Below the pieces are notes generated by a model, which was not told the origin of the DNA, searched no databases, and saw only the letters and a list, made by a program, of their open reading frames with translations. The position numbers and the translations under genes are program-made. This document shows, piece by piece, positions 1 through 8,751 of a DNA stretch of 64,000 nucleotides. The number at the start of each line of letters is the position of its first letter. Positions within the stretch are counted from its first letter, which is position 1. The DNA is taken from assembly GCF_000527035.1 (NCBI RefSeq), contig NZ_AZUK01000002.1, positions 124,001 to 188,000 of the forward strand. The letters are read 5' to 3'. The DNA is from Tolumonas lignilytica (lineage in GTDB: Bacteria; Pseudomonadota; Gammaproteobacteria; Enterobacterales; Aeromonadaceae).

Positions 1-432
1 GGAGTTCCACGTACAGATAATATATATTTGAGCAATTCTTCTGAACACATTGCTAAATCAATCATTCAAGCAGCTAAACACATCCAAATTGGAGATATAA
101 TTTCTGCATATTCTACGTGGGATGTTAAATATTGCAAAATGGCTTTCATGACGAAAATGTTTTATTTTCTTGGTGTTGCCTCCGAGCAAAAGCCACTGCC
201 ATTAATACTGGATGCAAATGTTGTGTCCAAGCTAGATCGATTGGGGCTAGACGCAACCAACTTCGCTTCTTGGACACTAGATAATAAATCAAACAAATAT
301 GGTGTAACCGCTGATACTAAGCAAAGTCCAAGTAAATATAATAATTATGTAAATATGATGAACGTGTGGGCAGACCAATTAAGTTGCAGGCCAGATCAGT
401 TAGAGATGTTTATATTTACTACTAATTTTTAA
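1..432 (+). CDS. OGG-fold (HhH DNA glycosylase-like) protein, 5' end missing
   Basis: The reading frame is open to the left edge of the window, so only the C-terminal 143 residues are seen; a TTG at 28 is probably an internal codon. The visible part has the pattern of the bacterial 8-oxoguanine glycosylase OGG-fold family: a helix ending in FMTKMFYFLG, then PLILDANVV, and a C-terminal WADQL-CRPDQLEMFIF segment. Known members are related to helix-hairpin-helix DNA glycosylases, but many are uncharacterised and often lack a proven activity. The stop is separated by one base from the downstream kinase-like gene, so the two are probably co-translated. Family assignment is from memory of sequence patterns, not a search. 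Whether the protein repairs DNA, cuts it or acts as a toxin cannot be told. Confidence 0.6.
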   Translation, partial: GVPRTDNIYLSNSSEHIAKSIIQAAKHIQIGDIISAYSTWDVKYCKMAFMTKMFYFLGVASEQKPLPLILDANVVSKLDRLGLDATNFASWTLDNKSNKYGVTADTKQSPSKYNNYVNMMNVWADQLSCRPDQLEMFIFTTNF

Positions 433-433
433 T

Positions 434-1075
434 GTGATAGATGAACTAATCATGGATATAAACTATCAAGATATACTCTTTAGTCTACAGAGTAGATTGT
501 CTGCAATCATTAAACATTCGAATCAACAGCAGGATTTTTATAGGAAATACAAAGATAATTTATGTGTTTATAACATTGCGGATTTGGTCGCCCACCCTCA
601 CAAAAAACATTTATTTCCATTTAGAATAATTGGTTATGGTTCATTTAGCGTTGTTCTTAAACACCCTAAAATTTCTAATGTTGTTTTTAAGATCCATAGT
701 GAAGATGGATTTAATGTGTATGCTGAGTATTGCAAAAATCTGGTAAAACCATTTAGCTTAATACATCCTGTAATTTATGAAACAGTGTTTGCTTGCAATA
801 AATATGGTGAGCTATTTGATGAGGCTGTATATATAACAGTAATGGAGGAATTGTTTGAGTTGAGGCGGCCTATATGTAAAACAGGAGAGCTAATAAGCTA
901 TATTCAAGAAATAAGAGATCTTTGCAAATACACAACTGAACATCACAAATTAATATCTGTTGATGTAAAAAATAACTTAATGCAGCGTATAGATGGTCAA
1001 ATAGTTTGCCCTGACCCTGTTGCTGCAATATTTCCAAATATAGATAGCGATCCTGATTCGGTTGATATTTATTAA
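434..1075 (+). CDS. small protein-kinase-like protein
   Basis: A 213-residue protein that shows reduced protein-kinase landmarks. There is a glycine-rich loop (GYGSFSVV, around residue 68), a lysine strand (VVFKI, around 82), an acidic hinge-like MEEL, a catalytic-loop-like SVDVKNNLM near 176 and DPVA near 195 in place of DFG. This arrangement, with DPxA, resembles compact kinases carried by phages and mobile elements. Start is GTG at 434, one base after the upstream OGG-fold gene; an ATG at 452 is the alternative. The spacing implies a two-gene operon and possibly joint function. The substrate is unknown. The base composition is as AT-rich as the rest of the island. Confidence 0.55.
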   Translation: MIDELIMDINYQDILFSLQSRLSAIIKHSNQQQDFYRKYKDNLCVYNIADLVAHPHKKHLFPFRIIGYGSFSVVLKHPKISNVVFKIHSEDGFNVYAEYCKNLVKPFSLIHPVIYETVFACNKYGELFDEAVYITVMEELFELRRPICKTGELISYIQEIRDLCKYTTEHHKLISVDVKNNLMQRIDGQIVCPDPVAAIFPNIDSDPDSVDIY

Positions 1076-1477
1076 AATAGTTCACGGTGAAATCTGAGTT
1101 AAATTCTATTATTTTACATCAGTATTGTTATGCAGCTCAATTGTTTTAGGTGTATATTGTAAATATAAAAATATTAAGTGAGTCTTATGATTTTTTAATC
1201 ATAAGATTATGTGATATACATCAATGAATTTTGCAGGTTAGTGTTGGATTATTATATGGCTTTAAAATTGGTGATGATATTTTCATATAAAACATCTGGT
1301 CATTTAGCCAAGCCTAACAGCCAAGAGATATATGACAAATTATTACCTATAAGATGGAGTCATTTAAGTAAGGTTGGCATTAATAATTTATTTATCTCAG
1401 TTATTGTAACGTAGAATCTGTCAATTAGGAGTCATAATTAATCCGATCTTGGTATATTCTGGGAGTTTTTTTAAGAT
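1076..1477. other. intergenic region, one doubtful short ORF and a hairpin
   Basis: About 400 bases of AT-rich sequence. A perfect 10-bp inverted repeat (TCTTATGATT / AATCATAAGA, 1183-1206, TTTT loop) may end transcription of the kinase-like gene. A 67-codon reading frame beginning with GTG (1211-1414) has no good ribosome binding site and no recognisable motif; it could be a gene remnant. No convincing gene is seen. Confidence 0.4.
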
Positions 1478-1873
1478 ATGGAAACATCATTAGATTGTTT
1501 AGACTACATTCGAGATCTCTCTGAAAACATTAGTTTTTCAATTCAGCGCATAATCGAACTTGAAAAAAAATGTAATGAATTTATTGATTTTCGAGAGAGT
1601 CATATTGATCTTTTATGTAAGATTTTAGGTGAAATATCACCAATATTACGTGGGGATTATTTTGATGAAAATCAAAAATTATTAATTGAGAAGTTGCCAG
1701 AACTTAAATCAGAGTTGGAAGGTAAAGTCGCATCGGCAAGAGAAAATAAAGTAAAATTAATTGATGAACAGGCCAATTTGGAAGCTAAGGTTGCCACTTT
1801 AAAGTTTATAATTAGAGAGAAGAATGATGATATCAGATTTAGAGAAAATGAAGCTGGAAATAAAAAAAATTAA
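1478..1873 (+). CDS. coiled-coil protein, first of an overlapping pair
   Basis: A 131-residue, highly charged protein with long helical stretches, dominated by Glu, Lys, Ile and Leu (for example residues 25-40 and 60-125), so a coiled coil is likely. There is no signal peptide, membrane segment or enzymatic motif. Its last 50 bases overlap the next gene in the +1 frame, and the frame ends immediately after a run of eight A (1862-1869). Loss of one A, or a +1 slip there, would join it to the next frame as one protein of about 284 residues. It may therefore be a genuine coupled gene, a programmed slippage product, or half of a recently split gene. I do not recognise the family. Confidence 0.5.
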   Translation: METSLDCLDYIRDLSENISFSIQRIIELEKKCNEFIDFRESHIDLLCKILGEISPILRGDYFDENQKLLIEKLPELKSELEGKVASARENKVKLIDEQANLEAKVATLKFIIREKNDDIRFRENEAGNKKN

Positions 1874-2333
1874 ATCAGACTTAAATGATTACAAATGCAA
1901 TGAGTTTATACATGAGATAGATTCAGATTTGGATCATATAGATATGATTGTGTCGGTTAACTGCCAATCAATGAATGATATTGTGAAAATGAGAGGAAAA
2001 TTGGCCTATGAAGCCAGTCGGACTAAATCAAAGATATCAAGTTTTATAAAAGATAATAATAATCAAATAGAAGAAATTAAAAATGATATTTATTGTATAC
2101 AAGATATATTTTGTTTATTAAAGGATAATATAAGTGAAATTAATGATTTGGTTTCTTTACAAAAGAAAGTTGATGATTTATATGATGATGTTTATCATCT
2201 TCAGGATGAAAAAGAAGATGTATCTTATGTGTTAAGTAAATTAAAGGACATTGAAGTGTCTATCTCTACATCAACCATATTTAATGGCTCCTTTAGTTAT
2301 TGGAAAAAGATTAATGGTGGTAAAGTTAAATGA
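1824..2333 (+). CDS. coiled-coil protein, second of an overlapping pair
   Basis: A 169-residue, Asp/Lys/Ile-rich protein predicted by eye to be mostly helical coiled coil, with several heptad-like stretches and no recognisable catalytic motif. Start is ATG at 1824, preceded by a purine-rich GAGAGAAGA that can serve as a ribosome binding site; a second ATG lies at 1848. It overlaps the upstream coiled-coil gene by 50 bases in the +1 frame, across an A8 run. Composition and character match the upstream protein, which suggests that they act together or were once one protein. The function is unknown. It is the last gene before an 880-base non-coding stretch. Confidence 0.5.
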   Translation: MMISDLEKMKLEIKKIKSDLNDYKCNEFIHEIDSDLDHIDMIVSVNCQSMNDIVKMRGKLAYEASRTKSKISSFIKDNNNQIEEIKNDIYCIQDIFCLLKDNISEINDLVSLQKKVDDLYDDVYHLQDEKEDVSYVLSKLKDIEVSISTSTIFNGSFSYWKKINGGKVK

Positions 2334-3076
<743 letters not shown>

Positions 3077-3200
3077 AAGCTTGACTTTAGCAAGCTATGT
3101 TTCTCGGCTACGTGGAAATTTTATTTCCATTCCCTCGAAACGCTTGTGCTCAAACCCGATTGGGTTCTGCGCGAAAAATAACAAAACAATAATAAATATA
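3077..3200 (+). other. candidate origin of transfer (oriT)
   Basis: Just upstream of the MobC-like and relaxase genes are three closely spaced inverted repeats: GCTTG/CAAGC (about 3079-3095), TGGAAAT/ATTTCCA (about 3112-3128) and AACCC/GGGTT (about 3156-3169), followed by TCTGCGCG. A group of inverted repeats next to relaxase genes is the usual layout of an oriT. The nick site itself is not recognised, so this is an inference from position and structure. Confidence 0.4.
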
Positions 3201-3220
3201 AAATAATAAAGGTAATGCTT

Positions 3221-3628
3221 ATGGTAAATAATAATGATAAAAGTGACCATAAAGGTCGCCCATTAGTAGATAAAAAGTTAATTCGTTCTGAGGTGATCCG
3301 AATTCGTTTTACCCCTGAAGAACGGTTAATTATCAAATCTGATTGTAAAAGTCACAACTACACATATATATCAACATATCTGCACGACTACTATTTTAAG
3401 ATAAGAAATAGTGAGAAAGTAGTAATTAAATCAAATGTCCAAGATGATTTAATTAACCTTGAGGCTGTTATAGCTACACACGGCAAAGTCAACGCTGCCA
3501 TGTCTCTTTTAAAACGTTATGCAAATTCATCGCAGTCGTTAAGCTTTGAGCAAAACAAAGAGCTGTACCAACTACTGAAACAAGTAGCCACCAATTTGCA
3601 CGCAATTAAAGCAAGATTGGCAGGGTAG
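3221..3628 (+). CDS. MobC-like plasmid mobilisation accessory protein
   Basis: A basic protein of about 135 residues. Its N-terminal part (RSEVIRIRFTPEER, then a helix and STYLHDYYFKI) resembles the ribbon-helix-helix relaxosome proteins of the MobC/NikA type, which bind oriT and help the relaxase nick DNA. The C-terminal half, with LEAVIATHGKVNAAMSLLKRYAN and HAIKARL, fits the MobC family. An AAAGG lies 8 bases before ATG 3221; an in-frame ATG at 3215 has only 2 bases of spacing, so 3221 is preferred. It is followed 7 bases later by the relaxase gene, as expected of a mobilisation operon. The exact subfamily is uncertain. Confidence 0.7.
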   Translation: MVNNNDKSDHKGRPLVDKKLIRSEVIRIRFTPEERLIIKSDCKSHNYTYISTYLHDYYFKIRNSEKVVIKSNVQDDLINLEAVIATHGKVNAAMSLLKRYANSSQSLSFEQNKELYQLLKQVATNLHAIKARLAG

Positions 3629-3635
3629 GTGAGCT

Positions 3636-5090
3636 ATGACTATTTCTAAAAAACTGAAATCTCGAAGCGAATCTCGAGGCACTCTTGTATATGTCTATCG
3701 TGGTGAAGAATCACATCCAGTGATAGGGAACAAAGGAGACTTGCTAATTGATAACGCAAGGCATATAGGTGGACAACTGTCTTCTGCCGACCCATTTGAT
3801 TATGGTCCTGATAGTAAACCATACAAAGTAAATATAGATGAATTGGCCGCTGAACTAGATGCTCAAGTGCTGAAGTATAAAGGCATTGGTTCAGGTAAAA
3901 ATCTTATTCAGCACTACATTGTAAGCCTTGCTCCAGGTGAAACTTTATCAGACAAAAAATGGCGCAAAGTAGTAAAAATGTTTATGGATGAAATGGGGTA
4001 TGGTAATGACACACTTTATACAGCTTGCGTTCATACAGAGAAAGATCACGAACATGCCCACATAGTGGCATGTCGTGTTAGACACAACGGAAAACTAGTC
4101 CCAGACCAAAAGGATTATGCCAAAGCTGTTGATGCTGCACGTAAGATCGAAATAGCGTTTGGTCTCAAAATCACGGCAAATCCTGATGAAACAATGGGAG
4201 TAGAACCGACTCGTAAAGAAGTTGAGCTTGATAAGAAAAATATTAAAAAACTTGCAGATGATCCGGCAGTTATCATTCGTGATCGGATGTCATCAGTATT
4301 TGATGCCAAACCAAAGACCATGACTGACTTCGTTAGTCTTCTCAGAAAGCAATACATCAAGTTTCAAATTAAAACGAACGCAAATCATGAGCCAATTGGC
4401 ATCAACTACAGCATTGACGGAGATCTCTGGATCTCCGGTTCTAAAATAAAAAAAACACGCACTACATGGCCTGCTTTACAAAAACATGAAGGCATTGAGT
4501 ACAAGCCAGAGCGGGATAATAAAGCTTTAGGCATTGAATATGAATCTTTTGATGATCTACTTAAGTGTGTTTATAGTGAAAATGAACCAGAGGTTTTCGA
4601 TGTTCCAGAAACTATTAATATACCAACAGTCCTTAATGTACCGCAAAATGGAAGTACTGATTATTCTGTTTTTAATATTAACTATTTTGCTAGGATCTCA
4701 AATGGTCAAGTTAATCGAATTCAAAAGAAAGATTTGAAATTAAATATATACAAGCAAAAAAACAATGAAATATATTATGCTCGATTAAAACTATCCATAG
4801 AGTGTAGAGAGCATGAATTTGATATGGGGACTAGCGGAGATGACTTTGCGAAAGCATTGATTGCACTAGTGTTAATGCTTCTGAAGGTTTTATTGGGTAT
4901 TGTATTTTTAGACTCGGATATAGTCGCTGATATTATACCTCATATTGAAAATGATGATTTGGATGAGCATGTATTTAAAATAAAGTGTCAAGGAAATGAA
5001 GATCTTGAAAATAAAATAAACAATAATCTCGATGTCTATTTGTCTAAACACAAAACCAAGAAACCTTCTCCCTTGCATTCTATAGTATGA
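3636..5090 (+). CDS. relaxase/mobilisation nuclease (MobA/VirD2 type)
   Basis: A 484-residue relaxase that would nick oriT and lead single-stranded DNA into a recipient. The nuclease domain is N-terminal: candidate nucleophilic tyrosines at 19 and 21, HYIVSLAPGE at 93-102, and the metal-binding histidine cluster HTEKDHEHAH at 133-142, typical of MOBP-type relaxases. Residues 175-480 are not recognised; a hydrophobic stretch near 407-425 (LIALVLMLLKVLLGIVFL) could touch the membrane or a coupling protein. There is no type IV secretion or coupling-protein gene in the window, so the element is mobilisable rather than self-transmissible as far as seen. ATG at 3636 lies 7 bases after mobC. Confidence 0.85.
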   Translation: MTISKKLKSRSESRGTLVYVYRGEESHPVIGNKGDLLIDNARHIGGQLSSADPFDYGPDSKPYKVNIDELAAELDAQVLKYKGIGSGKNLIQHYIVSLAPGETLSDKKWRKVVKMFMDEMGYGNDTLYTACVHTEKDHEHAHIVACRVRHNGKLVPDQKDYAKAVDAARKIEIAFGLKITANPDETMGVEPTRKEVELDKKNIKKLADDPAVIIRDRMSSVFDAKPKTMTDFVSLLRKQYIKFQIKTNANHEPIGINYSIDGDLWISGSKIKKTRTTWPALQKHEGIEYKPERDNKALGIEYESFDDLLKCVYSENEPEVFDVPETINIPTVLNVPQNGSTDYSVFNINYFARISNGQVNRIQKKDLKLNIYKQKNNEIYYARLKLSIECREHEFDMGTSGDDFAKALIALVLMLLKVLLGIVFLDSDIVADIIPHIENDDLDEHVFKIKCQGNEDLENKINNNLDVYLSKHKTKKPSPLHSIV

Positions 5091-5230
5091 TAATTCAGGT
5101 TGGTTAATTATAAAGTGGGCTTTGTAAATTAAATACCTCACAAGCCCATCAAATTTAAATTGACAACATTATAAATAAAATGTTATTAATATAATTAAGC
5201 AAAAATAATTATTATAAAAAGGATGCTTAT

Positions 5231-6001
5231 ATGACCATAATGCGTTTAAATGCGGATTTAAAAACCGTATCATTTTCAAAATCATCTTATACCTCTTATT
5301 ATATGGAGGATAAAGAAGGGATAAAACATAATATCCCAAAAATTATACACATTCCTTTAGGGAAACTTTCTGTCTGTTCTGATTTTAATAAATTATCATA
5401 TCTATCAAAAGAAGAAGCCATCCAATTTCGAGAGTTTGTAGACCAACAGTTGGCTGAGATAGCTAATGCCTTTGCTAACAATGCAAAAAATGGAAATTTT
5501 GGTGGTAGACCAGTAATAAAGTCTAATTCTCGAGATGACGCTAAGTATAAAAATTTTCCTGGTTATATTCAAAAACGGAAAGTAGGGGAGTTTATTGGTG
5601 TTATTGCTGATACCTATAAGTTAGATATACCAAATGACTTACCAGACGGCCTTATTGTTGGTGACATTTCCAATATTTTTAGCAACATAATGGATAATCC
5701 TTCAAAACTTCAGACAGTGATGAAGCCGCTGTATATCGAAGTCATGAATTATGCAGCATCTAAATCTTGTACACCTCATGATGCTTTGGCGGAAGAACAA
5801 ATTAAAGCGTTGTTCTTGGTTTCTCAGCAGCTTCATTGCCTCGTACATAAAGGGTTTAAATGGCCAGTTTCTGAATTGCTCGGAATGGTTGAAGACTCGC
5901 GCGATCAATGGATTGATGAATTTAGAATTTCTTCAAAAAATGCTTCCATCTGGGGTAGCGTCAAAAAAATTCCGATTCTGCTATCAGAATACGAATACTA
6001 A
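5231..6001 (+). CDS. unknown protein downstream of the relaxase
   Basis: A 256-residue protein without recognised domains. It has no signal peptide or membrane segment; the middle contains a short Gly/Asn-rich stretch (NGNFGGRPVI) followed by a Lys-rich region, and the C-terminal half is helical (about 150-230). AAAAAGG precedes the ATG. It lies 140 bases after the relaxase in the same direction and ends at a strong terminator, so it probably belongs to the mobilisation unit or is cargo next to it. I do not recognise the family and assign no function. Confidence 0.6.
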   Translation: MTIMRLNADLKTVSFSKSSYTSYYMEDKEGIKHNIPKIIHIPLGKLSVCSDFNKLSYLSKEEAIQFREFVDQQLAEIANAFANNAKNGNFGGRPVIKSNSRDDAKYKNFPGYIQKRKVGEFIGVIADTYKLDIPNDLPDGLIVGDISNIFSNIMDNPSKLQTVMKPLYIEVMNYAASKSCTPHDALAEEQIKALFLVSQQLHCLVHKGFKWPVSELLGMVEDSRDQWIDEFRISSKNASIWGSVKKIPILLSEYEY

Positions 6002-6012
6002 AAATGGTTAAT

Positions 6013-6041
6013 AAACAATCACCACTATGTGGTGATTGTTT
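6013..6041 (+). terminator. strong hairpin terminator after the mobilisation unit
   Basis: A perfect 13-bp stem (AAACAATCACCAC / GTGGTGATTGTTT) with a TAT loop lies 12 bases after the stop of the 256-residue gene. The A/T ends of the stem make it usable from both directions. Confidence 0.8.
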
Positions 6042-6109
6042 AATTATTTCGATTATATATGTCTATTAATTTTCAATTAGTTGCCTACTGTTGTACTGCC
6101 TATCCCAAC

Positions 6110-6134
6110 AAGTCGGCATAAGCCGACTTATTTT
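6110..6134 (+). terminator. second hairpin terminator
   Basis: A perfect 8-bp stem AAGTCGGC / GCCGACTT with an ATAA loop is followed by ATTTTGT. It sits 70 bases after the first terminator, between it and the zinc-ribbon gene, and may back up termination. Confidence 0.65.
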
Positions 6135-6276
6135 GTATTTTTGGCATGTCTTTGGCGGTACCCTACAAAAATTGCAAAGTAATATATTGGTGGATATCTG
6201 AAGTTGGTTAGCCCATTGAGCTAATACGTCAGTGGACAAAAATATGTAGCCTATTTAGACCAATGAACGGTACTGG

Positions 6277-6588
6277 CTAGTGAGGCAATAAATAATCAGG
6301 TGTACGTGATTTATCTATTCCAAAATCTTCCTTTGGTAAGTCTTTATCTAACATGACAATACATCGGCGATGATCTTTTAATGCTAGCAATGCTACTTTA
6401 AAACAATCCTCGCATAAATCTAGTTGATAACAGACACCATCTTCTTTTGAACCGTATCCCCACTGAGCTTTTAGTTCCCCAGACTCAGAATATTTATGAC
6501 CATTAACCTCTTTCATAACACTGTCTCCACAAACATCACAAATACGATCAGTTACAGTTTCAACAAGTTGCAGTCCATAAATTCTCAT
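6277..6588 (-). CDS. small zinc-ribbon protein, function unknown
   Basis: A 103-residue protein with two cysteine pairs, CDVC (17-20) and CEDC (59-62), around the motif WGYGSKEDGVCYQLDLCEDCF, so it very likely binds zinc as a ribbon. Proteins of this look are widespread small hypotheticals in proteobacteria and on mobile elements; no function is known to me. It stands alone, transcribed against the mobilisation genes and separated from the HerA gene by about 390 bases. The start is the ATG giving MRIYGLQLVE. Confidence 0.6.
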   Translation of the reverse strand: MRIYGLQLVETVTDRICDVCGDSVMKEVNGHKYSESGELKAQWGYGSKEDGVCYQLDLCEDCFKVALLALKDHRRCIVMLDKDLPKEDFGIDKSRTPDYLLPH

Positions 6589-6978
6589 CTAAATACTCTT
6601 CGTTAAAATTTATATGTGACAATACGATATTAGCAGAGTTTTAAGCTGTGATAGAGACTCGAAATGGGGCAGGAGGTGATAGTTGATTGGTATAACACGC
6701 CGATGGACAAAAATGCGTTACGTAATGTACTTAAAAATTACTAAATTTTATTTTTAACTGAAAACCACATCCTATGGGCGTGGTCATCGAAAGTCTTTGG
6801 CTCTACCTTATTGTCTTTTTTTATAAATTCGAAGTAATTAGTAGAGATTTCTTATTAGGGCTTTTAGTGCGCCCCGATGGGGCGCTAAAGCAATGCCGCC
6901 TTCTATGAAGGCGGATTTTTACTATTTGAAAAAATCTAAAACACTTAGTAAATGAACTTTATTGCTTCATGTAATGCA
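6589..6978. other. intergenic region with two hairpins
   Basis: No gene is seen. Near the right end are two terminator-like hairpins: GCGCCCC/GGGGCGC with a GAT loop (6869-6885), and CCGCCTTC/GAAGGCGG with a TAT loop followed by ATTTTT (6896-6920). The second is oriented to end plus-strand transcription before it runs into the HerA gene. Confidence 0.6.
6896..6920 (+). terminator. rho-independent terminator
   Basis: An 8-bp GC-rich stem (CCGCCTTC / GAAGGCGG), a 3-base loop and a following ATTTTT make a textbook intrinsic terminator on the plus strand. There is no obvious plus-strand gene directly upstream, so it may insulate the defence genes or be left from a lost gene. Confidence 0.7.
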
Positions 6979-8751
6979 CTAACCCCAAAGAGACTCAATA
7001 TCAATATCATCACTGTCAGGTCTACTACCATCAGCCATTTCATCGAATTGAACAACCATAGGAATTTCGAACGATGTTCCCGTAATTACCGAACAACCTT
7101 TAGACAGATTAGGAATCATTTGTCGCGAAAGTTCATCAAGTGAGCTAATTGTATTTTCAAGTAATTGAAGGTCACGATCATTGACTAAGCGATGAATAAA
7201 GAAATTATGTAACTGAGACATAATTGTAGGTGAAATATCTGCTGGTCTTTGGCTTGATAAAGTCAGGAAGAAACCGAATTTACGTCCTTCTTTAATAATT
7301 TCCTCAAACAGCTCCAAACGATAGTCTTTCCAACTCTCACTTTCGCGATTGGATTGCGTTGACAGTATGTTATGAGCCTCATCAATTATCATGTGGAACG
7401 TTTGCTCTGGTGGATTCTGGTTTATGACCTTCTGTTTGTGTGCTCCATAATAAAATTTGGCCAATAGAAGTGGTAATACCTTCTTAATTTCTTGGTTAGT
7501 TTTTCGAAGGGATACCACAGACAACAGCTTTCTTTCCGGCTGTTTTTCGCTGACTTCAAATACTCTATCTAATGCTGTTAATGAAGCTTCTACTCGCTTT
7601 AGTAGAGGTTGAATATGGTCAAACTGAACATAACCGCTAACAAGGTCTGAAAGAAGTTGAGTGTTGATTCTCAATTCTAACTCACTAAATGGCGACAACT
7701 CTCTGATGTTGATAGCATCTACGTAAGGTTTGCAGTGATGATTGTACGCATAGTCATTATCGCCACCATTCAAGAAGTCTTGTTGATTTGGAAAATACAA
7801 TTTAAATTGTTGCCCATGCCAACCCATCTCCCTAATTTTTTGTTCTAGGCCTTGAGATTTAATAAGCTTGGCAATCTCATAAATAAGATCTACAAACTCT
7901 TTCTTTTGGGCAGTACTTGTAAGAGCGCGTTCAATAGTTGACTTAACGTAATTCTGCAAGCTATCAGGATCGTTGTTGAACTTATGTCGACCGGTAACAA
8001 TCCGTTTTAAGAATGGTTTCTGGGTATTTTCAGTAGCTTTAAATAAAATGCCAAATAATTCTTCATCCCAGAATACATCATTAGTTAATGGAAATTTATC
8101 ACCATCATCATTACGAGTATCTAAATTGTATACATTTTTATAATCACCTTTCGGTATTAGCTGGTTATTTGTGTACTCACCGTTAAAGTCAATAATAATA
8201 AAGTGACTTTTATCTTTGAACTTATCCAACTTATTTCGAAATAGTGTGGTGTATAGGTTGGTTAACGTATTAGATTTGCCGCTACCTGTATTACCAAAGA
8301 TGCCGATATGGCTATTGAACAGCCTTGACCAAGGCAAGGATACAGGTATTTCTTCCGTGAGTGTTTCACCTACAATGAAATCATCATTAGGCTTTCCAAA
8401 AATCGATTTAACCTGTGTATCACTCATTAGATAGGCAATATCACGGATCATTGGTAGATGCTTGATACCCTCATGGAATTCATCAAACTGGAAATATCCG
8501 ATTGGTACTAATTCCACTTTGCGTATATAACAATTGTTCTCTTCATCTTTAAACCGTTCATCCAGATACTCACCTTGAACTCGCGCCACTATATCTTTGA
8601 ATCCACGGCGAATCAGTATAAACTCCTGAATTGAAATACCGTTAAATTTCTCTCCATTGTAGAAAAGAGTTTCTTTATTGGATTCTTCGTATAATTCAAC
8701 GATGATATTTGTGCCTTTAACAGAGATCACTTCTCCAACTTTTATGCTCAT
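6979..8751 (-). CDS. herA: HerA-type ATPase of a SIR2-HerA antiphage system
   Basis: A 590-residue HerA/FtsK-like ATPase. An N-terminal beta-rich HAS-barrel-like part (1-90) precedes Walker A GNTGSGKS (153-160), a DFNGEY motif near 188, Walker B IIDEAH (455-460) and the HerA-typical LSSQRPADISPTI (about 498-510) with the HRLVNDRD sensor/arginine region. HerA proteins form hexameric DNA translocases. Paired with a SIR2 NADase they form the SIR2-HerA (Nezha) system, in which the complex depletes NAD+ and degrades DNA on infection. Its start overlaps the SIR2 stop by 4 bases (ATGA), so the two are translationally coupled. The system name follows from the pairing; activity is inferred. Confidence 0.9.
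   Translation of the reverse strand: MSIKVGEVISVKGTNIIVELYEESNKETLFYNGEKFNGISIQEFILIRRGFKDIVARVQGEYLDERFKDEENNCYIRKVELVPIGYFQFDEFHEGIKHLPMIRDIAYLMSDTQVKSIFGKPNDDFIVGETLTEEIPVSLPWSRLFNSHIGIFGNTGSGKSNTLTNLYTTLFRNKLDKFKDKSHFIIIDFNGEYTNNQLIPKGDYKNVYNLDTRNDDGDKFPLTNDVFWDEELFGILFKATENTQKPFLKRIVTGRHKFNNDPDSLQNYVKSTIERALTSTAQKKEFVDLIYEIAKLIKSQGLEQKIREMGWHGQQFKLYFPNQQDFLNGGDNDYAYNHHCKPYVDAINIRELSPFSELELRINTQLLSDLVSGYVQFDHIQPLLKRVEASLTALDRVFEVSEKQPERKLLSVVSLRKTNQEIKKVLPLLLAKFYYGAHKQKVINQNPPEQTFHMIIDEAHNILSTQSNRESESWKDYRLELFEEIIKEGRKFGFFLTLSSQRPADISPTIMSQLHNFFIHRLVNDRDLQLLENTISSLDELSRQMIPNLSKGCSVITGTSFEIPMVVQFDEMADGSRPDSDDIDIESLWG

Noticed and set aside
6233-6714. 11-base direct repeat TGGACAAAAAT at 6233 and 6704 flanking the zinc-ribbon gene, as a transposition footprint
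   Set aside because: The match does not extend, there are no terminal inverted repeats or transposase, and in AT-rich DNA it may be chance.
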